Of a DNA stretch of 63,529 nt, positions 24,267-34,426 are shown piece by piece. Origin of the DNA: Marinibacterium sp. (GTDB taxonomy: Bacteria > Pseudomonadota > Alphaproteobacteria > Rhodobacterales > Rhodobacteraceae). The DNA is taken from assembly GCA_017643305.1 (NCBI GenBank), contig JAEPNQ010000012.1, positions 1 through 63,529 of the forward strand. Direction: 5' to 3'. The notes beneath the pieces are model-generated. The model saw only the letters and a program-made list of their open reading frames with translations, ran no database searches and was not told the DNA's origin. Position 1 is the first letter of the stretch. Every line of letters starts with the position of its first letter. The translations under genes and the position numbers were made by a program.

Positions 24267-26459
24267 ATGCCCGACCTGCTGATCGAACTTTTCAGCGAAG
24301 AGATTCCCGCGCGCATGCAAGCGCGCGCGTCAGAAGACCTGAAAAAGCGTATGACCGATGGGTTGGTGGAGGCGGGTCTAACCTATGCCGATGCCGCAGC
24401 CTTTGCCACGCCCCGGCGGCTGGTGCTCACGGTGCATGGGCTGACCGCTGAAAGCCCTACCGTGCGAGAAGAACGCAAGGGCCCCCGCGCTGATGCACCG
24501 GAAAAGGCGATCGAAGGCTTTCTGCGGTCCACCGGGCTGACCCGCGACCAGTTGGAGGAACGCGAGACGCCCAAGGGCAATGTGCTGTTCGCCGTGGTCG
24601 AAAAACAGGGTCGCCCAGCGGCCAAGATCGTGGCCGAGGCGCTGGAACAGGTTATCCGCAATTTCCCCTGGCCGAAATCCATGCGCTGGGGCAGCGGCAC
24701 GCTGCGCTGGGTGCGCCCGCTGCAATCTATCCTCTGCATCCTGTCGGACGACGCAGGGCCCGAAACCGTGCCGTTCGCCATCGAAGGGCTGCAGGCCGGC
24801 GATATGTCGCGCGGGCACCGGTTCATGGCGCCCGACGCATTTTCTGTCACGTCTTTCGAAGACTACGAGGTCAAGCTCAAGCGTGCCCATGTGGTGCTGA
24901 ACCCGCTGGAGCGGACCGACCACATCCATGCTGAAGCCAGCAATCTTGCCTTTGCCGCCGGACTGGAGCTGGTCGAAGACAAGGGTCTTCTGGCCGAAGT
25001 CGCAGGGCTTGTGGAATGGCCGGTGGTGCTGATGGGCAAGATCGACGAAGAATTCCTCGACCTGCCGCCCGAGGTGCTGCAAACCTCGATGAAGGAACAC
25101 CAGAAATTCTTCTCGGTTCGTAACACGAAATCTGGGCGGATCGAACGGTTTATAACCGTCGCCAATCGCGAAACCACGGATCAGGGCGCGACCATACTGG
25201 CGGGCAACCAGAAGGTGCTGTCGGCCCGCCTGGCCGATGCGAAATTCTTCTGGGACAATGATCTGCGCGTTGCCAAATCTAACATGAAAGTCTGGACCGA
25301 AGCACTGGAAAACGTGACCTTTCACAACAAGCTGGGCAGCCAGGGTGACCGCATCCGCCGGATCGTAGCGCTGGCGCGGGATCTGGCGCCGGTCTGTGGC
25401 GCGGATGTGTTCAAGGCGGCGGAGGCAGCGAAGCTGGCCAAGGCCGATCTCAGCTCAGAAATGGTCTATGAATTTCCGGAACTTCAGGGGCTTATGGGGC
25501 GCTACTACATCGCCGCCTCGGGTCGGGACGCGGACATAGCGGCCGTGGCCGAAGATCATTACTCGCCATTGGGGCCGTCCGATGATGTGCCCACAGCACC
25601 GCTGTCTGTTGCCGTGGCTCTGGCCGACAAGATTGATACGCTCACCGGCTTCTGGGCCATCGATGAAAAGCCTACCGGATCGAAGGACCCGTTTGCCCTG
25701 CGCCGTGCGGCGCTGGGTGTGGTCCGTCTGGTTTTGGAAAACGATCTGCGCCTGCCGTTAAATCCCCTGCTTTATAAAGCCGTTGTTGAAGCAGAGATTG
25801 CCAGAGATGGGCCCGAGGAACTTGCCCAATGGGAAAATGAAACTCCAGTTTATCCGCAAGGCGGGACAGGGCGGGCAGGCTTCCACCAAGAACACTGGGG
25901 TAATCACAATGCGGTAGCCATAGGTGAGATAGCAACGAACCTTCTCGCCTTCATCCATGATCGCCTCAAAGTGTTTCTGCGCGATCAGGGCATCCGTTAC
26001 GACATTATCGATGCTTGTATTGCGATGGAGGGCAGCGACGACCTCAACCTGCTTGTTACGCGCGCCCGCGCTCTGAATGCGGGGCTGGCCACCGAAGACG
26101 GGCAGAACCTCATCCAGGGCTTCCGCCGCGCCAACAACATTCTGACCCAGGCCGAAACCCAGGACGGGGTGGAATATTCGTTTGGTGCGGATGTGAAATT
26201 CGCCGATGCCGGCAGCGAACGCGCCTTGTTCACAGCACTCGACACCGCTGAGCCGCAGATCGCCGCCGCGCTGGAGGCCCGGGATTTCCCGGCCGCAATG
26301 GCCGCGCTGGCGGCCCTGCGCGCCCCGATTGATGCATTTTTCGAAGAGGTGCAGATCAATTCGGACAATGACACGTTGCGCCGCAACCGGTTGAACCTGC
26401 TGCACCGCATTCGCACCGTGTGCATGGGCGTGGCCGACCTGACCCGGATCGAGGGTTAG
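24267..26459 (+). CDS. glyS: Glycine-tRNA ligase beta subunit
   Basis: This 730-residue beta subunit completes the alpha2beta2 glycyl-tRNA synthetase and provides the tRNA-binding parts. It starts MPDLLIELFSEEIPARM and contains FPWPKSMRWGSG, SMKEHQKFFSVRN, ARLADAKFFWDNDL, the HD-like region with LGSQGDRI, and KPTGSKDPFALRRAALG, all near-invariant. The C-terminal part is an anticodon-binding-like helical domain ending RIRTVCMGVADLTRIEG. GAAGGA precedes ATG 24267. A strong terminator follows at 26493. Confidence 0.97.
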   Translation: MPDLLIELFSEEIPARMQARASEDLKKRMTDGLVEAGLTYADAAAFATPRRLVLTVHGLTAESPTVREERKGPRADAPEKAIEGFLRSTGLTRDQLEERETPKGNVLFAVVEKQGRPAAKIVAEALEQVIRNFPWPKSMRWGSGTLRWVRPLQSILCILSDDAGPETVPFAIEGLQAGDMSRGHRFMAPDAFSVTSFEDYEVKLKRAHVVLNPLERTDHIHAEASNLAFAAGLELVEDKGLLAEVAGLVEWPVVLMGKIDEEFLDLPPEVLQTSMKEHQKFFSVRNTKSGRIERFITVANRETTDQGATILAGNQKVLSARLADAKFFWDNDLRVAKSNMKVWTEALENVTFHNKLGSQGDRIRRIVALARDLAPVCGADVFKAAEAAKLAKADLSSEMVYEFPELQGLMGRYYIAASGRDADIAAVAEDHYSPLGPSDDVPTAPLSVAVALADKIDTLTGFWAIDEKPTGSKDPFALRRAALGVVRLVLENDLRLPLNPLLYKAVVEAEIARDGPEELAQWENETPVYPQGGTGRAGFHQEHWGNHNAVAIGEIATNLLAFIHDRLKVFLRDQGIRYDIIDACIAMEGSDDLNLLVTRARALNAGLATEDGQNLIQGFRRANNILTQAETQDGVEYSFGADVKFADAGSERALFTALDTAEPQIAAALEARDFPAAMAALAALRAPIDAFFEEVQINSDNDTLRRNRLNLLHRIRTVCMGVADLTRIEG

Positions 26460-26492
26460 GGCGTCTTCTTGGGGGAAATACTCTGGGGGCTT

Positions 26493-26518
26493 TCGGGGGT
26501 TACCCCCCGATTTCCTTT
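26493..26518 (+). terminator. Rho-independent terminator after glyS
   Basis: TCGGGGG and CCCCCGA form a 7-bp GC-rich stem with a short loop, followed by TTTCCTTT. It lies 34 bp after the glyS stop and before the likely start of the next gene. This argues against the very early in-frame start (26469) for that gene. Confidence 0.75.
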
Positions 26519-26600
26519 GGTTGGATTGGCGCAGAGCGCACCGCGAAGCTTGCACATGCCGCGTTGCGGCGTATTCTACGGCCAAACAAATGGTGCCGCC

Positions 26601-29141
26601 GTGCAGAACAACCCTCACACCACTCTGATCACGCCTACCGCCCCCGTGGCCACTGACACCCATGGTGGTCGGGCCAAATGCCTGCAACGTCTGGTTCGGC
26701 TGGACCTGCCTGTGCCGCGCACCGTGGCGCTGTCCTTTGAGGCCGTGCAAAAGATTGCAGGCGGTGAATTGCCCGATATCACAGCCATTCTGGCGCAGTT
26801 CGACCCCAGTGATATCCTCTGTGTGCGCCCGTCTTCCGAAGACCCCGACTGGGGCGGGCCCGGCGCGATCCTGAATATCGGGATGAACGCAGACCGCCAG
26901 GCCGAACTGTCTGGGGTGCTAGGGGCTGGTGCAGCGGCTACGCTCTATCTGCGGTTCGTTCAGGCTTATTCCATCCATGTTGCGCGCCTGGACCCGGACA
27001 TGTTCGAACATCTCGAACCCAATTCGCCCGACGCGCTGGATCAGGCGTTGCGCGCCTATGAGGACGAAACTGAAGAACCGTTCCCAACCGAGATCGGTGT
27101 TCAACTGGGCGGTGTGCTTCGGTCGATGGCGCGCGCTTGGGACGGGACAACGGCCCGCCTGCTGCGCCAGGCACGGGGAGCACCTCTGGATGCGGGGCTG
27201 GGGCTGGTCATTCAGAAGATGATCCCTGGCGTTGGCCATGGCGAATGCGGATCGGGTGTGCTGCAACTGGTCAATTCCACGACAGGGCTGCCGCAGGTCA
27301 CGGGCCGTTACCTGAGCCAGAGCCAGGGCCGCGATGCGCTCGGGGCCGGGACCAAGGCACTGTTTTTGTGCAAGGACCCGCGTGGCCCGTCGCTGGAGGA
27401 ACTGGCACCGGAGGCATATGCGACGTTGCAACATAATGCCGCCCTGATGCGGAAAAAGCTGCGCGAGGAAATGCAGGTCGAATTTGTGATCGAAAATGGT
27501 AACCTGCACATTCTCGATGGGGTCCGCGTACAGCGGTCCTCTGCCGCCGCGCTGCATATTGCCGTGCGGTTGGCCGAAGATAGGATTATAACTCCGCAGG
27601 AAGCGGTGGTGCGGATCGAACCCCGCGCTTTGAGTGAGCTGTTGCACCGACAGGTGGCTCCGGATGCAAAGCGTAACGTGTTGGCCACCGGCATTGCCGC
27701 CAGCCCCGGCGCGGCCACCGGACGGCTGGTGTTCACCTCCGCAGAAGCACAGGCCAGTGCGGCTCGGGGGGAGGCGTGTATTCTGGTGCGGCGGGAAACA
27801 TCGCCCGACGACATTCGCGGCATGCATGCCGCCAGCGCGGTGCTCACCGAACGGGGTGGCATGACCAGCCACGCCGCCGTGATTGGGCGGGGGCTGGGCC
27901 TGCCTTGTATTGTCGGCGCATCGTCGCTGCGTTTCCAGACCCGCAAGGAACGGCTGACCGCGCCGGACGGGCGCAGTTTCAAACCTGGCGACATCCTGAC
28001 CATCGACGGAACCTCTGGCCAGGTGCTTGTGGGCGAGCCGGACCTTGTGGAGCCGGTGCTTGACGACAGCTTCAACAAGCTGCTGTCCTGGGCCGAAGAC
28101 CATTGCGACATCGGCATTCGCGCTAATGCCGATACGCCTGCGGATGCCCAGACCGCGCGGAATTTTGGCGTGCAGGGCATCGGGCTTTGCCGAACGGAGC
28201 ATATGTTTTTTGATCCCGGTCGTCTGACGGTTATGCGGGAAATGATCTTTGCCGAAACCAGTGATGATCGCGCGGCGGTTCTGGAGCGCCTCCTGCCGAT
28301 GCAGCGCGAGGATTTCAGCGAGCTGTTTCGCATCATGGAGGGCAAGCCGGTTTGTATCCGCCTGTTTGACCCGCCGTTGCATGAATTTTTACCCGTAACC
28401 CGCACTGGACAAAGAGAATTGGCAGAAGCGCTTGATATCCCCCTGTCCGATGTGACCCGACGAGTGGAGGCGATGGGCGAATACAATCCGATGCTGGGTC
28501 TGCGCGGTGTGCGGTTGGGGGTCACCGTGCCGGAAATCTACGACATGCAGGCGCGTGCGATTTTTGAGGCAACGCTGGAGGCCAGCCGTGACGGAGCGCC
28601 GGTCGTGCCAGAAATCATGATCCCGCTGGTTAGCGCAAAACGCGAGGTTGAACTGGTCAAGGCCCGCATTGACGCGGTTGCCGCCGCCGTACGCAACGAA
28701 CGGGGGCAGACCTTTGATTACCGGCTGGGCGTGATGGTGGAAACGCCGCGTGCCTGTCTGCGGGCGGATGAAATTGCGCCCTATACGTCATTCCTAAGCT
28801 TTGGGACCAACGACTTGACGCAGATGACCTACGGGCTCAGCCGTGACGATGCCGGGCGGTTCATGTCGGACTATGTGCAGCAGGGCGTTTTCCCGGAAGA
28901 CCCGTTTCATACGCTGGATACCGAAGGCGTGGGCGAATTGCTGCGCATAGGGGCCAATCTCGGCCGGTCTGCGCGGTCTGACGTGACGCTGTCCATCTGT
29001 GGTGAACATGGGGGCGATCCCGAATCAATCGCCTTCTGTCGGGACGTTGGTTTCGACTATGTGTCCTGTTCCCCGTTCCGTGTGCCTGTGGCCCGTCTTG
29101 CGGCCGCGCAGCTGGCAATTTCCCACAAGATCAGGGGTTAA
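26601..29141 (+). CDS. PEP-utilising enzyme, pyruvate phosphate dikinase-like
   Basis: This roughly 846-residue protein has the PPDK layout. An N-terminal ATP-grasp region contains HGGRAKCLQRL and RPSSEDPDWGGPGA; a swivelling phosphohistidine domain carries the catalytic His at about residue 424 (GGMTSHAAVIGRG); the PEP/pyruvate TIM barrel contains GLCRTEHMFF, RLFDPPLHEFLP, GVMVETPRA, SFGTNDLTQM, SICGEHGGDP and the active-site Cys in YVSCSPFRVP. It interconverts pyruvate and PEP, or is a divergent relative. The N domain differs from textbook PpdK, so I give no symbol. The frame is open from 26469, but the first 44 codons overlap the glyS terminator; GTG 26601 fits family length although its ribosome site is weak. 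The start is uncertain. Confidence 0.82.
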   Translation: MQNNPHTTLITPTAPVATDTHGGRAKCLQRLVRLDLPVPRTVALSFEAVQKIAGGELPDITAILAQFDPSDILCVRPSSEDPDWGGPGAILNIGMNADRQAELSGVLGAGAAATLYLRFVQAYSIHVARLDPDMFEHLEPNSPDALDQALRAYEDETEEPFPTEIGVQLGGVLRSMARAWDGTTARLLRQARGAPLDAGLGLVIQKMIPGVGHGECGSGVLQLVNSTTGLPQVTGRYLSQSQGRDALGAGTKALFLCKDPRGPSLEELAPEAYATLQHNAALMRKKLREEMQVEFVIENGNLHILDGVRVQRSSAAALHIAVRLAEDRIITPQEAVVRIEPRALSELLHRQVAPDAKRNVLATGIAASPGAATGRLVFTSAEAQASAARGEACILVRRETSPDDIRGMHAASAVLTERGGMTSHAAVIGRGLGLPCIVGASSLRFQTRKERLTAPDGRSFKPGDILTIDGTSGQVLVGEPDLVEPVLDDSFNKLLSWAEDHCDIGIRANADTPADAQTARNFGVQGIGLCRTEHMFFDPGRLTVMREMIFAETSDDRAAVLERLLPMQREDFSELFRIMEGKPVCIRLFDPPLHEFLPVTRTGQRELAEALDIPLSDVTRRVEAMGEYNPMLGLRGVRLGVTVPEIYDMQARAIFEATLEASRDGAPVVPEIMIPLVSAKREVELVKARIDAVAAAVRNERGQTFDYRLGVMVETPRACLRADEIAPYTSFLSFGTNDLTQMTYGLSRDDAGRFMSDYVQQGVFPEDPFHTLDTEGVGELLRIGANLGRSARSDVTLSICGEHGGDPESIAFCRDVGFDYVSCSPFRVPVARLAAAQLAISHKIRG

Positions 29142-29320
29142 GCTGAGATGTATCGCAACATGTTGCGGAGTGGCGGCGATTCGAAAGCCGGGCTAGTACA
29201 TAATTGCGCATTGCCTTCAACCCGTAACCCTATGTTAAACTGGACTAATCAAATATTTTGAGCTAAACGCCTGTAATTTGCCGGCGCCGTATATGAAGGC
29301 GTCGTCGCTTGGGGGTCTGG

Positions 29321-29968
29321 ATGACACGTTTTGCGATTGCACTGGTTGCCAGTGTCCTTTGTTCTGCCATGCCGGTTGCCGCAACCGAGTATGACGACGG
29401 TAAGATGATCCCGCGGGGCAACAATGTTGTTGACGCTGAACGCAAGGGTGTGACCCTTGGAAGTATGCTGGAGCGGCTCAAGCCCGGTGGAAAACAAACC
29501 GTGGTTGATGTGGAGTACTCGCTGAGCTGGATTGATGCCCAGCCGACACCAACCGGCGGCGAAGACTTAAAGTGTCTTGCAGAAGCTTTGTATTTCGAAG
29601 CGCGCGGTGAAACCGTCGCAGGTCAGTTTGCAGTTGCAGAAGTCATTGTAAACCGCTCGAAAAGCTCGATTTTTCCCAACACGATTTGCGGCGTAATCGC
29701 CCAGGGGACGGGTCGCAAATATCAGTGCCAGTTCACATATAAATGTGACGGTTACAAGGACACTATCGCCGAAAAAAGGGCCTACGAGCGCGTATCCAAA
29801 GTGGCGCGTGCGGTGCTGGACGGGTACGCGAGCAACCTGACCGACGGGGCGACCCACTATCACACCAACGCGGTTAGCCCGGCATGGAGTCGCCGGTTCA
29901 TTCGTACGGCCACCATCGGTGTGCATTACTTTTATCGCCGCCACGATCAGCGAGCCAGCAGCGAATAA
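29321..29968 (+). CDS. Secreted cell-wall hydrolase, SleB/Hydrolase_2 family
   Basis: This 215-residue protein has a signal peptide (MTRFAIALVASVLCSAMPVAA) and a C-terminal SleB-like catalytic domain beginning CLAEALYFEARGE, the family signature with catalytic Glu, followed by GQFAVAEVIVNRSKS, GVIAQGTG, CQFTYKCDG and GATHYHTNAVSPAW. Such enzymes cleave peptidoglycan glycan strands; in non-sporulating alphaproteobacteria they act in wall remodelling. ATG 29321 follows GGGGGT. A run of open codons upstream is too short to matter. It stands alone. Confidence 0.9.
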   Translation: MTRFAIALVASVLCSAMPVAATEYDDGKMIPRGNNVVDAERKGVTLGSMLERLKPGGKQTVVDVEYSLSWIDAQPTPTGGEDLKCLAEALYFEARGETVAGQFAVAEVIVNRSKSSIFPNTICGVIAQGTGRKYQCQFTYKCDGYKDTIAEKRAYERVSKVARAVLDGYASNLTDGATHYHTNAVSPAWSRRFIRTATIGVHYFYRRHDQRASSE

Positions 29969-30074
29969 ACGCACTTGCTTATGCCGCTTCCGGCCACTGG
30001 CACGGCGTCCTCGGGCCTGATAGATGCGAAGTCGCTGTCTAGCCTTGCACAACATTCGGGGAAAGCGACGGTCC

Positions 30075-30995
30075 ATGACTTCTGAAATACGCCTTGCCTT
30101 TGCGCATCCGTCTGAACGCGCGGAAGCGACCGCGCGTTCTGGGCCTCTGGACCGCATTTCCGTGCGGGACCACGTGGTTGAGGTCGAGATTGGCGCCTTC
30201 CAAGCCGAACGGGGCGTGACCCAACGGATCTGTTTCAACATCGTAGTCGAAGTCCAACCCATAACCGGCCGGATCGATGATGATGTCGATCGTATCCTGA
30301 GTTACGACAGGGTGACCGAGGCGATAAGCGCAGCGCTGGCCGAAGAGCGTCTTAATCTGTTGGAAACTCTGGCAGAACGAATTGCGGAGCGTGTGCTGGC
30401 CGAACCGCACGCAGTGCGCGTTTTTGTCCGTATCGAAAAGCTGGACCGTGGGCCTGGTGCACTAGGGGTGGAAATTGTGCGCGGTCGCGACCAGCTGGAT
30501 CCCGAACCGCTGGCCGAAGATCGTCCGCATCCCGAACTGGTGTTTCTGTCGAACGATGCCATCAAGTCCGAATATCTGAGTGGTTGGATCGACCAATTGC
30601 AGCGCCGCGGGCGTCCATTGATCCTGTGCGTTGGCGCACCGGATCAGCCGATGCCACAGACTGGCCACAAGATGACCCAGCGCCGGATCGACCTGCTGGC
30701 AATTGAACAGAACGCTTGGATGCTGGCCTCAAAAGATGATCGCTGTGTGGTTGTTGCGACGCGGACAGAGCTCGATTGGGCCATAAAGCATATGCAGATC
30801 AGCGTCTGGGCCCCGTCCAAGGTTGTGCTGGACGCGGTCGATGGGCCTTCTGCCGCGCCGCATGACGCAGTTGGCATTGCGGCATGGTTTGCTGCAACGT
30901 TTGAAGCCGAAGAAATGCTGGTGATCGGTGCGGCTTTGCCGGCCACGGCCTCGGTCGCGCTGCGTGCGATGCCTGCGGACATGGCCACCCTGTGA
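30075..30995 (+). CDS. folB: Dihydroneopterin aldolase with C-terminal extension
   Basis: The first half of this 306-residue protein is FolB: DRISVRDHVVEVEIGAFQAE, ITGRIDDDVDRILSYDRVTEA, LNLLETLAERIAE and AVRVFVRIEKLDR. It cleaves dihydroneopterin to hydroxymethyl-dihydropterin in folate synthesis. Typical FolB is about 120 residues; here about 165 residues follow (from about 140), beginning LVFLSNDAIKSEYL and ending [13 protein letters not shown] believe this extension is usual in Rhodobacterales FolB, but its role is not known to me. ATG 30075 is the family-like start. folP overlaps its stop (GTGA). Confidence 0.88.
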   Translation: MTSEIRLAFAHPSERAEATARSGPLDRISVRDHVVEVEIGAFQAERGVTQRICFNIVVEVQPITGRIDDDVDRILSYDRVTEAISAALAEERLNLLETLAERIAERVLAEPHAVRVFVRIEKLDRGPGALGVEIVRGRDQLDPEPLAEDRPHPELVFLSNDAIKSEYLSGWIDQLQRRGRPLILCVGAPDQPMPQTGHKMTQRRIDLLAIEQNAWMLASKDDRCVVVATRTELDWAIKHMQISVWAPSKVVLDAVDGPSAAPHDAVGIAAWFAATFEAEEMLVIGAALPATASVALRAMPADMATL

Positions 30996-31990
30996 CGCGC
31001 ATCTATTACCGACCATTGGTCCAACACGGCCCTGTGCGTTCCACCGGGGCGCTTCCGCTTGTGGGTGGGCCGTTGTGGTTCACCCATGCGGAACGGCTCA
31101 CGCGGACGGATGCCGAAGTGGTGCCAGTCGACGACATCCCACAATCTTGGCTCGACCGACTGACTGAACCGCGTGCGCACATTGCAGGGCTGGATATGTC
31201 CGAGCCGCAGGTCATGGGTATCCTCAACGTTACACCGGACAGTTTTTCCGACGGTGGCAAATTTCTCAACCCGAAGGCTGCGCTGGAACAGGGCCGTGCG
31301 CTGGTGGCGGGCGGGGCGACCATTATCGACATTGGCGGGGAATCGACCCGTCCAGGAGCGGAATTTGTGCCTGCGGATGAAGAAATAGGTCGCACTGCAC
31401 CGGTGATTTCGGCCTTACGGGCGGAGCTGCAGACGCCTATTTCCATCGATACGCGCAAGGCCCCCGTGGCGCGGGCCGCGTTGGAGACTGGCGCCAATCT
31501 GGTCAACGATGTGGCGGGCTTCACCTATGACGCTGAGCTTGCCCTTCTTTGTGCCGATCATGCCGCACCGGTTTGTGTGATGCACGCACAGGGCGATCCG
31601 GCGACGATGCAGCAGGACCCACGTTATGACAATGTGTTGCTGGATGTGTATGACTTTCTCGAAGACCGGATCGATACGCTGGAGGCGCAGGGTATCCCAC
31701 GCACGGCCATCCTTAGCGATCCCGGCATCGGCTTTGGCAAGACGTTGGAGCACAACCTGATCCTGCTGCGCAACATCTCTCTCTTCCACGGGCTGGGCTG
31801 TGGTATTTTGCTGGGCGCGTCGCGTAAACGGTTTATTGGTACGATCGGCGAAGCACCGCGCACAGAAGACCGTACACCCGGTTCTATTGCCGTTGGACTT
31901 GCGGCACTGGCGCAAGGCGTGCAAATCCTGCGGGTGCATGATGTGGCCGAAACGGCCCAGGCGGTCCGTCTCTGGCAGGCCGTCCGCTAG
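30992..31990 (+). CDS. folP: Dihydropteroate synthase
   Basis: This 332-residue TIM-barrel enzyme condenses p-aminobenzoate with hydroxymethyl-dihydropterin diphosphate. The core starts at [15 protein letters not shown], followed by [68 protein letters not shown] and [19 protein letters not shown]. About 65 residues precede the core. The GTG start at 30992 overlaps the folB stop. glmM follows by 11 bp, giving a folB-folP-glmM operon common in alphaproteobacteria. Confidence 0.95.
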   Translation: MTRIYYRPLVQHGPVRSTGALPLVGGPLWFTHAERLTRTDAEVVPVDDIPQSWLDRLTEPRAHIAGLDMSEPQVMGILNVTPDSFSDGGKFLNPKAALEQGRALVAGGATIIDIGGESTRPGAEFVPADEEIGRTAPVISALRAELQTPISIDTRKAPVARAALETGANLVNDVAGFTYDAELALLCADHAAPVCVMHAQGDPATMQQDPRYDNVLLDVYDFLEDRIDTLEAQGIPRTAILSDPGIGFGKTLEHNLILLRNISLFHGLGCGILLGASRKRFIGTIGEAPRTEDRTPGSIAVGLAALAQGVQILRVHDVAETAQAVRLWQAVR

Positions 31991-32001
31991 AAAGGGACAA
32001 G

Positions 32002-33345
32002 ATGCGCAAGCTGTTTGGAACGGACGGGGTCCGGGGTAGGGCAAACACTCATCCTATGACCGCAGACATGGCGCTGCGTATCGGAGCTGCAGTGGGCCGC
32101 CACTTCCGGCGCGATGCCAGCGGTGTACATCGGGTGGTGATCGGCAAGGACACGCGGTTGTCCGGTTACATGCTGGAAAACGCGTTGACCGCAGGGCTGA
32201 CCTCCACCGGGATGAACGTATTGTTGATGGGGCCGGTGCCGACGCCGGCGGTGGGCCTGCTGACCCGGTCCATGCGCGCCGATTTGGGAGTGATGATTTC
32301 TGCCAGCCACAACCCGCCCGAAGACAATGGCATCAAGTTTTTCGGGCCGGACGGTTTTAAGCTGTCGGACGAGGTTGAGATCGAGATCGAAGCGTTGATC
32401 GAAGCGGGCGTTGAGCCTGCGCAGGCGGCCAATATCGGTCGGGCCAAGCGGATCGACGATGCGCGTTATCGGTATGGGGAACGGGTGAAATCTTCTCTTC
32501 CTCGCAACATTCGTCTCAACGGGGTCAAGGTGGTGGTGGATTGCGCCAACGGCGCCGCCTACCGCGCTGCGCCCGATATTCTTTGGGAACTGGGGGCGGA
32601 AGTGATCCCGTTGGGTGTGTCGCCAGACGGCACCAATATCAATAGTGGCTGTGGATCGACCTACCCGCAACTGGCGGCGGAGGCCGTGGTGGCTCATGGT
32701 GCGGATGTTGGGCTGAGTCTGGACGGTGATGCCGACCGGATCATACTGGTAGACGAAGAAGGCACCGTTGCCGATGGCGACCAGATCATGGCGTTGCTTG
32801 CGGCCCGCTGGGCATCGGAAGGCAGGCTGAAGGGCGGTGCTCTGGTCTCCACGGTGATGTCCAATCTGGGGCTTGAACGGTTTCTGGCCGGGCAGGGGAT
32901 CGGTCTGGAACGCACAGCTGTGGGGGACCGCTATGTCGTCGACCGCATGCGCGAAGGCGGCTACAACCTAGGCGGCGAACAATCCGGCCATATCGTTATG
33001 AGCGATTATTCTACCACCGGCGATGGGCTGATGGCCGGTCTGCATTTCCTGGCAGAAATGATCCGTGCAGGTGCCCTGGCCAGCGCGCTGACCCGACAGT
33101 TCGAACCGGTGCCGCAGTTGTTGAAGAACGTGACCTATTCGGTTGGGCAGACCCCGTTGGAGGAGGCATCGGTGCAGGCTGCGATTGCCGAAGGCAATGC
33201 GACGTTGGAGAACAAGGGCCGCGTGCTGATTCGCAAGTCTGGAACCGAACCGAAGATCCGGGTCATGGCGGAAAGCGAAGATGCCTCGCTGCTGGAGCAG
33301 ACTGTGAACAGCATCGTTGCAGCGATCGAGGCGGCAACGGCCTGA
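32002..33345 (+). CDS. glmM: Phosphoglucosamine mutase
   Basis: This 447-residue enzyme converts glucosamine-6-phosphate to glucosamine-1-phosphate for UDP-GlcNAc synthesis. It has [15 protein letters not shown] at the start, the phosphoserine S102 in [13 protein letters not shown], the metal site [16 protein letters not shown] and the phosphate loop [18 protein letters not shown] precedes ATG 32002. It is intact and of standard length. No clear terminator was seen directly after it. Confidence 0.97.
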   Translation: MRKLFGTDGVRGRANTHPMTADMALRIGAAVGRHFRRDASGVHRVVIGKDTRLSGYMLENALTAGLTSTGMNVLLMGPVPTPAVGLLTRSMRADLGVMISASHNPPEDNGIKFFGPDGFKLSDEVEIEIEALIEAGVEPAQAANIGRAKRIDDARYRYGERVKSSLPRNIRLNGVKVVVDCANGAAYRAAPDILWELGAEVIPLGVSPDGTNINSGCGSTYPQLAAEAVVAHGADVGLSLDGDADRIILVDEEGTVADGDQIMALLAARWASEGRLKGGALVSTVMSNLGLERFLAGQGIGLERTAVGDRYVVDRMREGGYNLGGEQSGHIVMSDYSTTGDGLMAGLHFLAEMIRAGALASALTRQFEPVPQLLKNVTYSVGQTPLEEASVQAAIAEGNATLENKGRVLIRKSGTEPKIRVMAESEDASLLEQTVNSIVAAIEAATA

Positions 33346-33405
33346 ACGTCAGATGTCTGATTGTAAATCAGGCAGGGCAGGTCGAAATGCTGCTTACAGC
33401 GTGAT

Positions 33406-33705
33406 TTAAATTGCGTGAACCATAGCACCAGATCGTCCTGAGCGCCAAGATTCAGACCGCTGCTCGGCAGGTTCGGGATGAAGATCGGTGCGTGGAACGC
33501 CCATGGTTTTTGCAGGTGGCTTTGAAACGATGAGGGCCTGGAAAGCCCGGCTCATCAAAATTCTGTGATGCGACGGGGCGGTCCATCTGGCATATCTGCA
33601 CCGTTGTCCACCGATTCCGATCTTGTCCATGTTAGGGGTCTTGGCGCGTTGGTGGCTGTCGAAGCGGCAGTTATCCATAATCAGATATACGAGATTGGTC
33701 GACAT
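33406..33705 (-). pseudogene. N-terminal relic of a sulfatase/alkaline-phosphatase-fold gene
   Basis: A 99-codon frame begins MSTNLVYLIMDNCRFDS, then AKTPNMDKIG and YARWTAPSHH, which resembles the first ~60 residues of short roseobacter sulfatase-like proteins (MDSCRFDS.., TPNxDRIG, YSYASWTAPSH). After that the frame (from about RILMSRAF) no longer looks like the family and stops. The rest of the gene, normally some hundreds of residues, is absent. It lies in a 1.1-kb zone of relics downstream of glmM. Confidence 0.55.
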
Positions 33706-33731
33706 TAGGGTTCTATAGATGACGGGGTCAG

Positions 33732-34048
33732 CTAACTTTCTAGGGCGGCGTCACTGTCCTTCTTGCGCAGGCGTATGAAGCCGGTCATCTCCAGATGATC
33801 TGTTTTCAGTGGGGAAAGGGTCTTCGCTTTTTCTGCTGCGCGCACCGCGTCGTCGAACCGCTTTTGCACGGACGGATCAGCGCCAGGCCCATGAAAGCGG
33901 GGCCGGACTTCGGCTCATCCTTGAGAATTTCGATTGTGGCACGCTCGGCCTTGGCGGGACCTTCGCTTTTTAGGATCTGCCGGACTTCGCGTAGGCGCGT
34001 TTCCCCGCTGGCATTTGAACTAGTCGATTTAGCCTCGGAAAGATTCAT
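33732..34048 (-). pseudogene. Frameshifted small TPR-type protein
   Basis: From ATG 34048 the frame reads MNLSEAKS, REVRQILKSEGPAKAER and ILKDEPKSGPAFMGLALI, a TPR-like repeat. Continuity then passes into another frame near 33865 as VQKRFDDAVRAAEKAKTLSP, MTGFIRLRKKDSDAALES, ending at a TAG at 33732. A single indel therefore separates the two halves of what looks like a ~105-residue tetratricopeptide protein. No partner is recognised. It adds to the relic cluster between glmM and the MaoC-like gene. Confidence 0.5.
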
Positions 34049-34426
34049 TAATGCGATCGGGCGCACGGTAGCCTCGAAAACCGAGAAAAATGACACCCGC
34101 TGGCAGAGGCTGGCCCAACTGCAATGATGCCACTTTGTGTTTCGCATACACGACGGTTTTGTCTATGCGACGCGCAATCAAGAAGGCGAAGATATATATA
34201 TATTAAGAAACTAATAATTGCTGCAAAATAGCCAGAGCCACAGCCGCCTGTGCCTGCCGATTGCGCGCTTGGGTTTGTTCAATGCGTGAAACAGGTGGAC
34301 ATCGGCCCGGTTCATCAAAATATCGTTTTGCCGAAGACGGTTGTGAAGTTGGCGTAAAATCTTGTTGGGAGTGCTTCGCAATTCACATAATGTTAAAAAT
34401 TTGAAGCAAGCTCAATGTCGATATAG
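34049..34426. other. AT-rich spacer, no gene seen
   Basis: This 378-bp stretch is visibly richer in A and T than the rest of the window, including an ATATATATATTAAG run near 34193. No open frame, inverted-repeat end or RNA gene was recognised. Its composition, together with the Hint relic that follows, suggests foreign DNA. Confidence 0.4.

Noticed and set aside
26919-28525. Long minus-strand frames (about 400-490 codons) opposite the PPDK-like gene
   Set aside because: They mirror conserved codons of the plus-strand enzyme and show no family pattern of their own.
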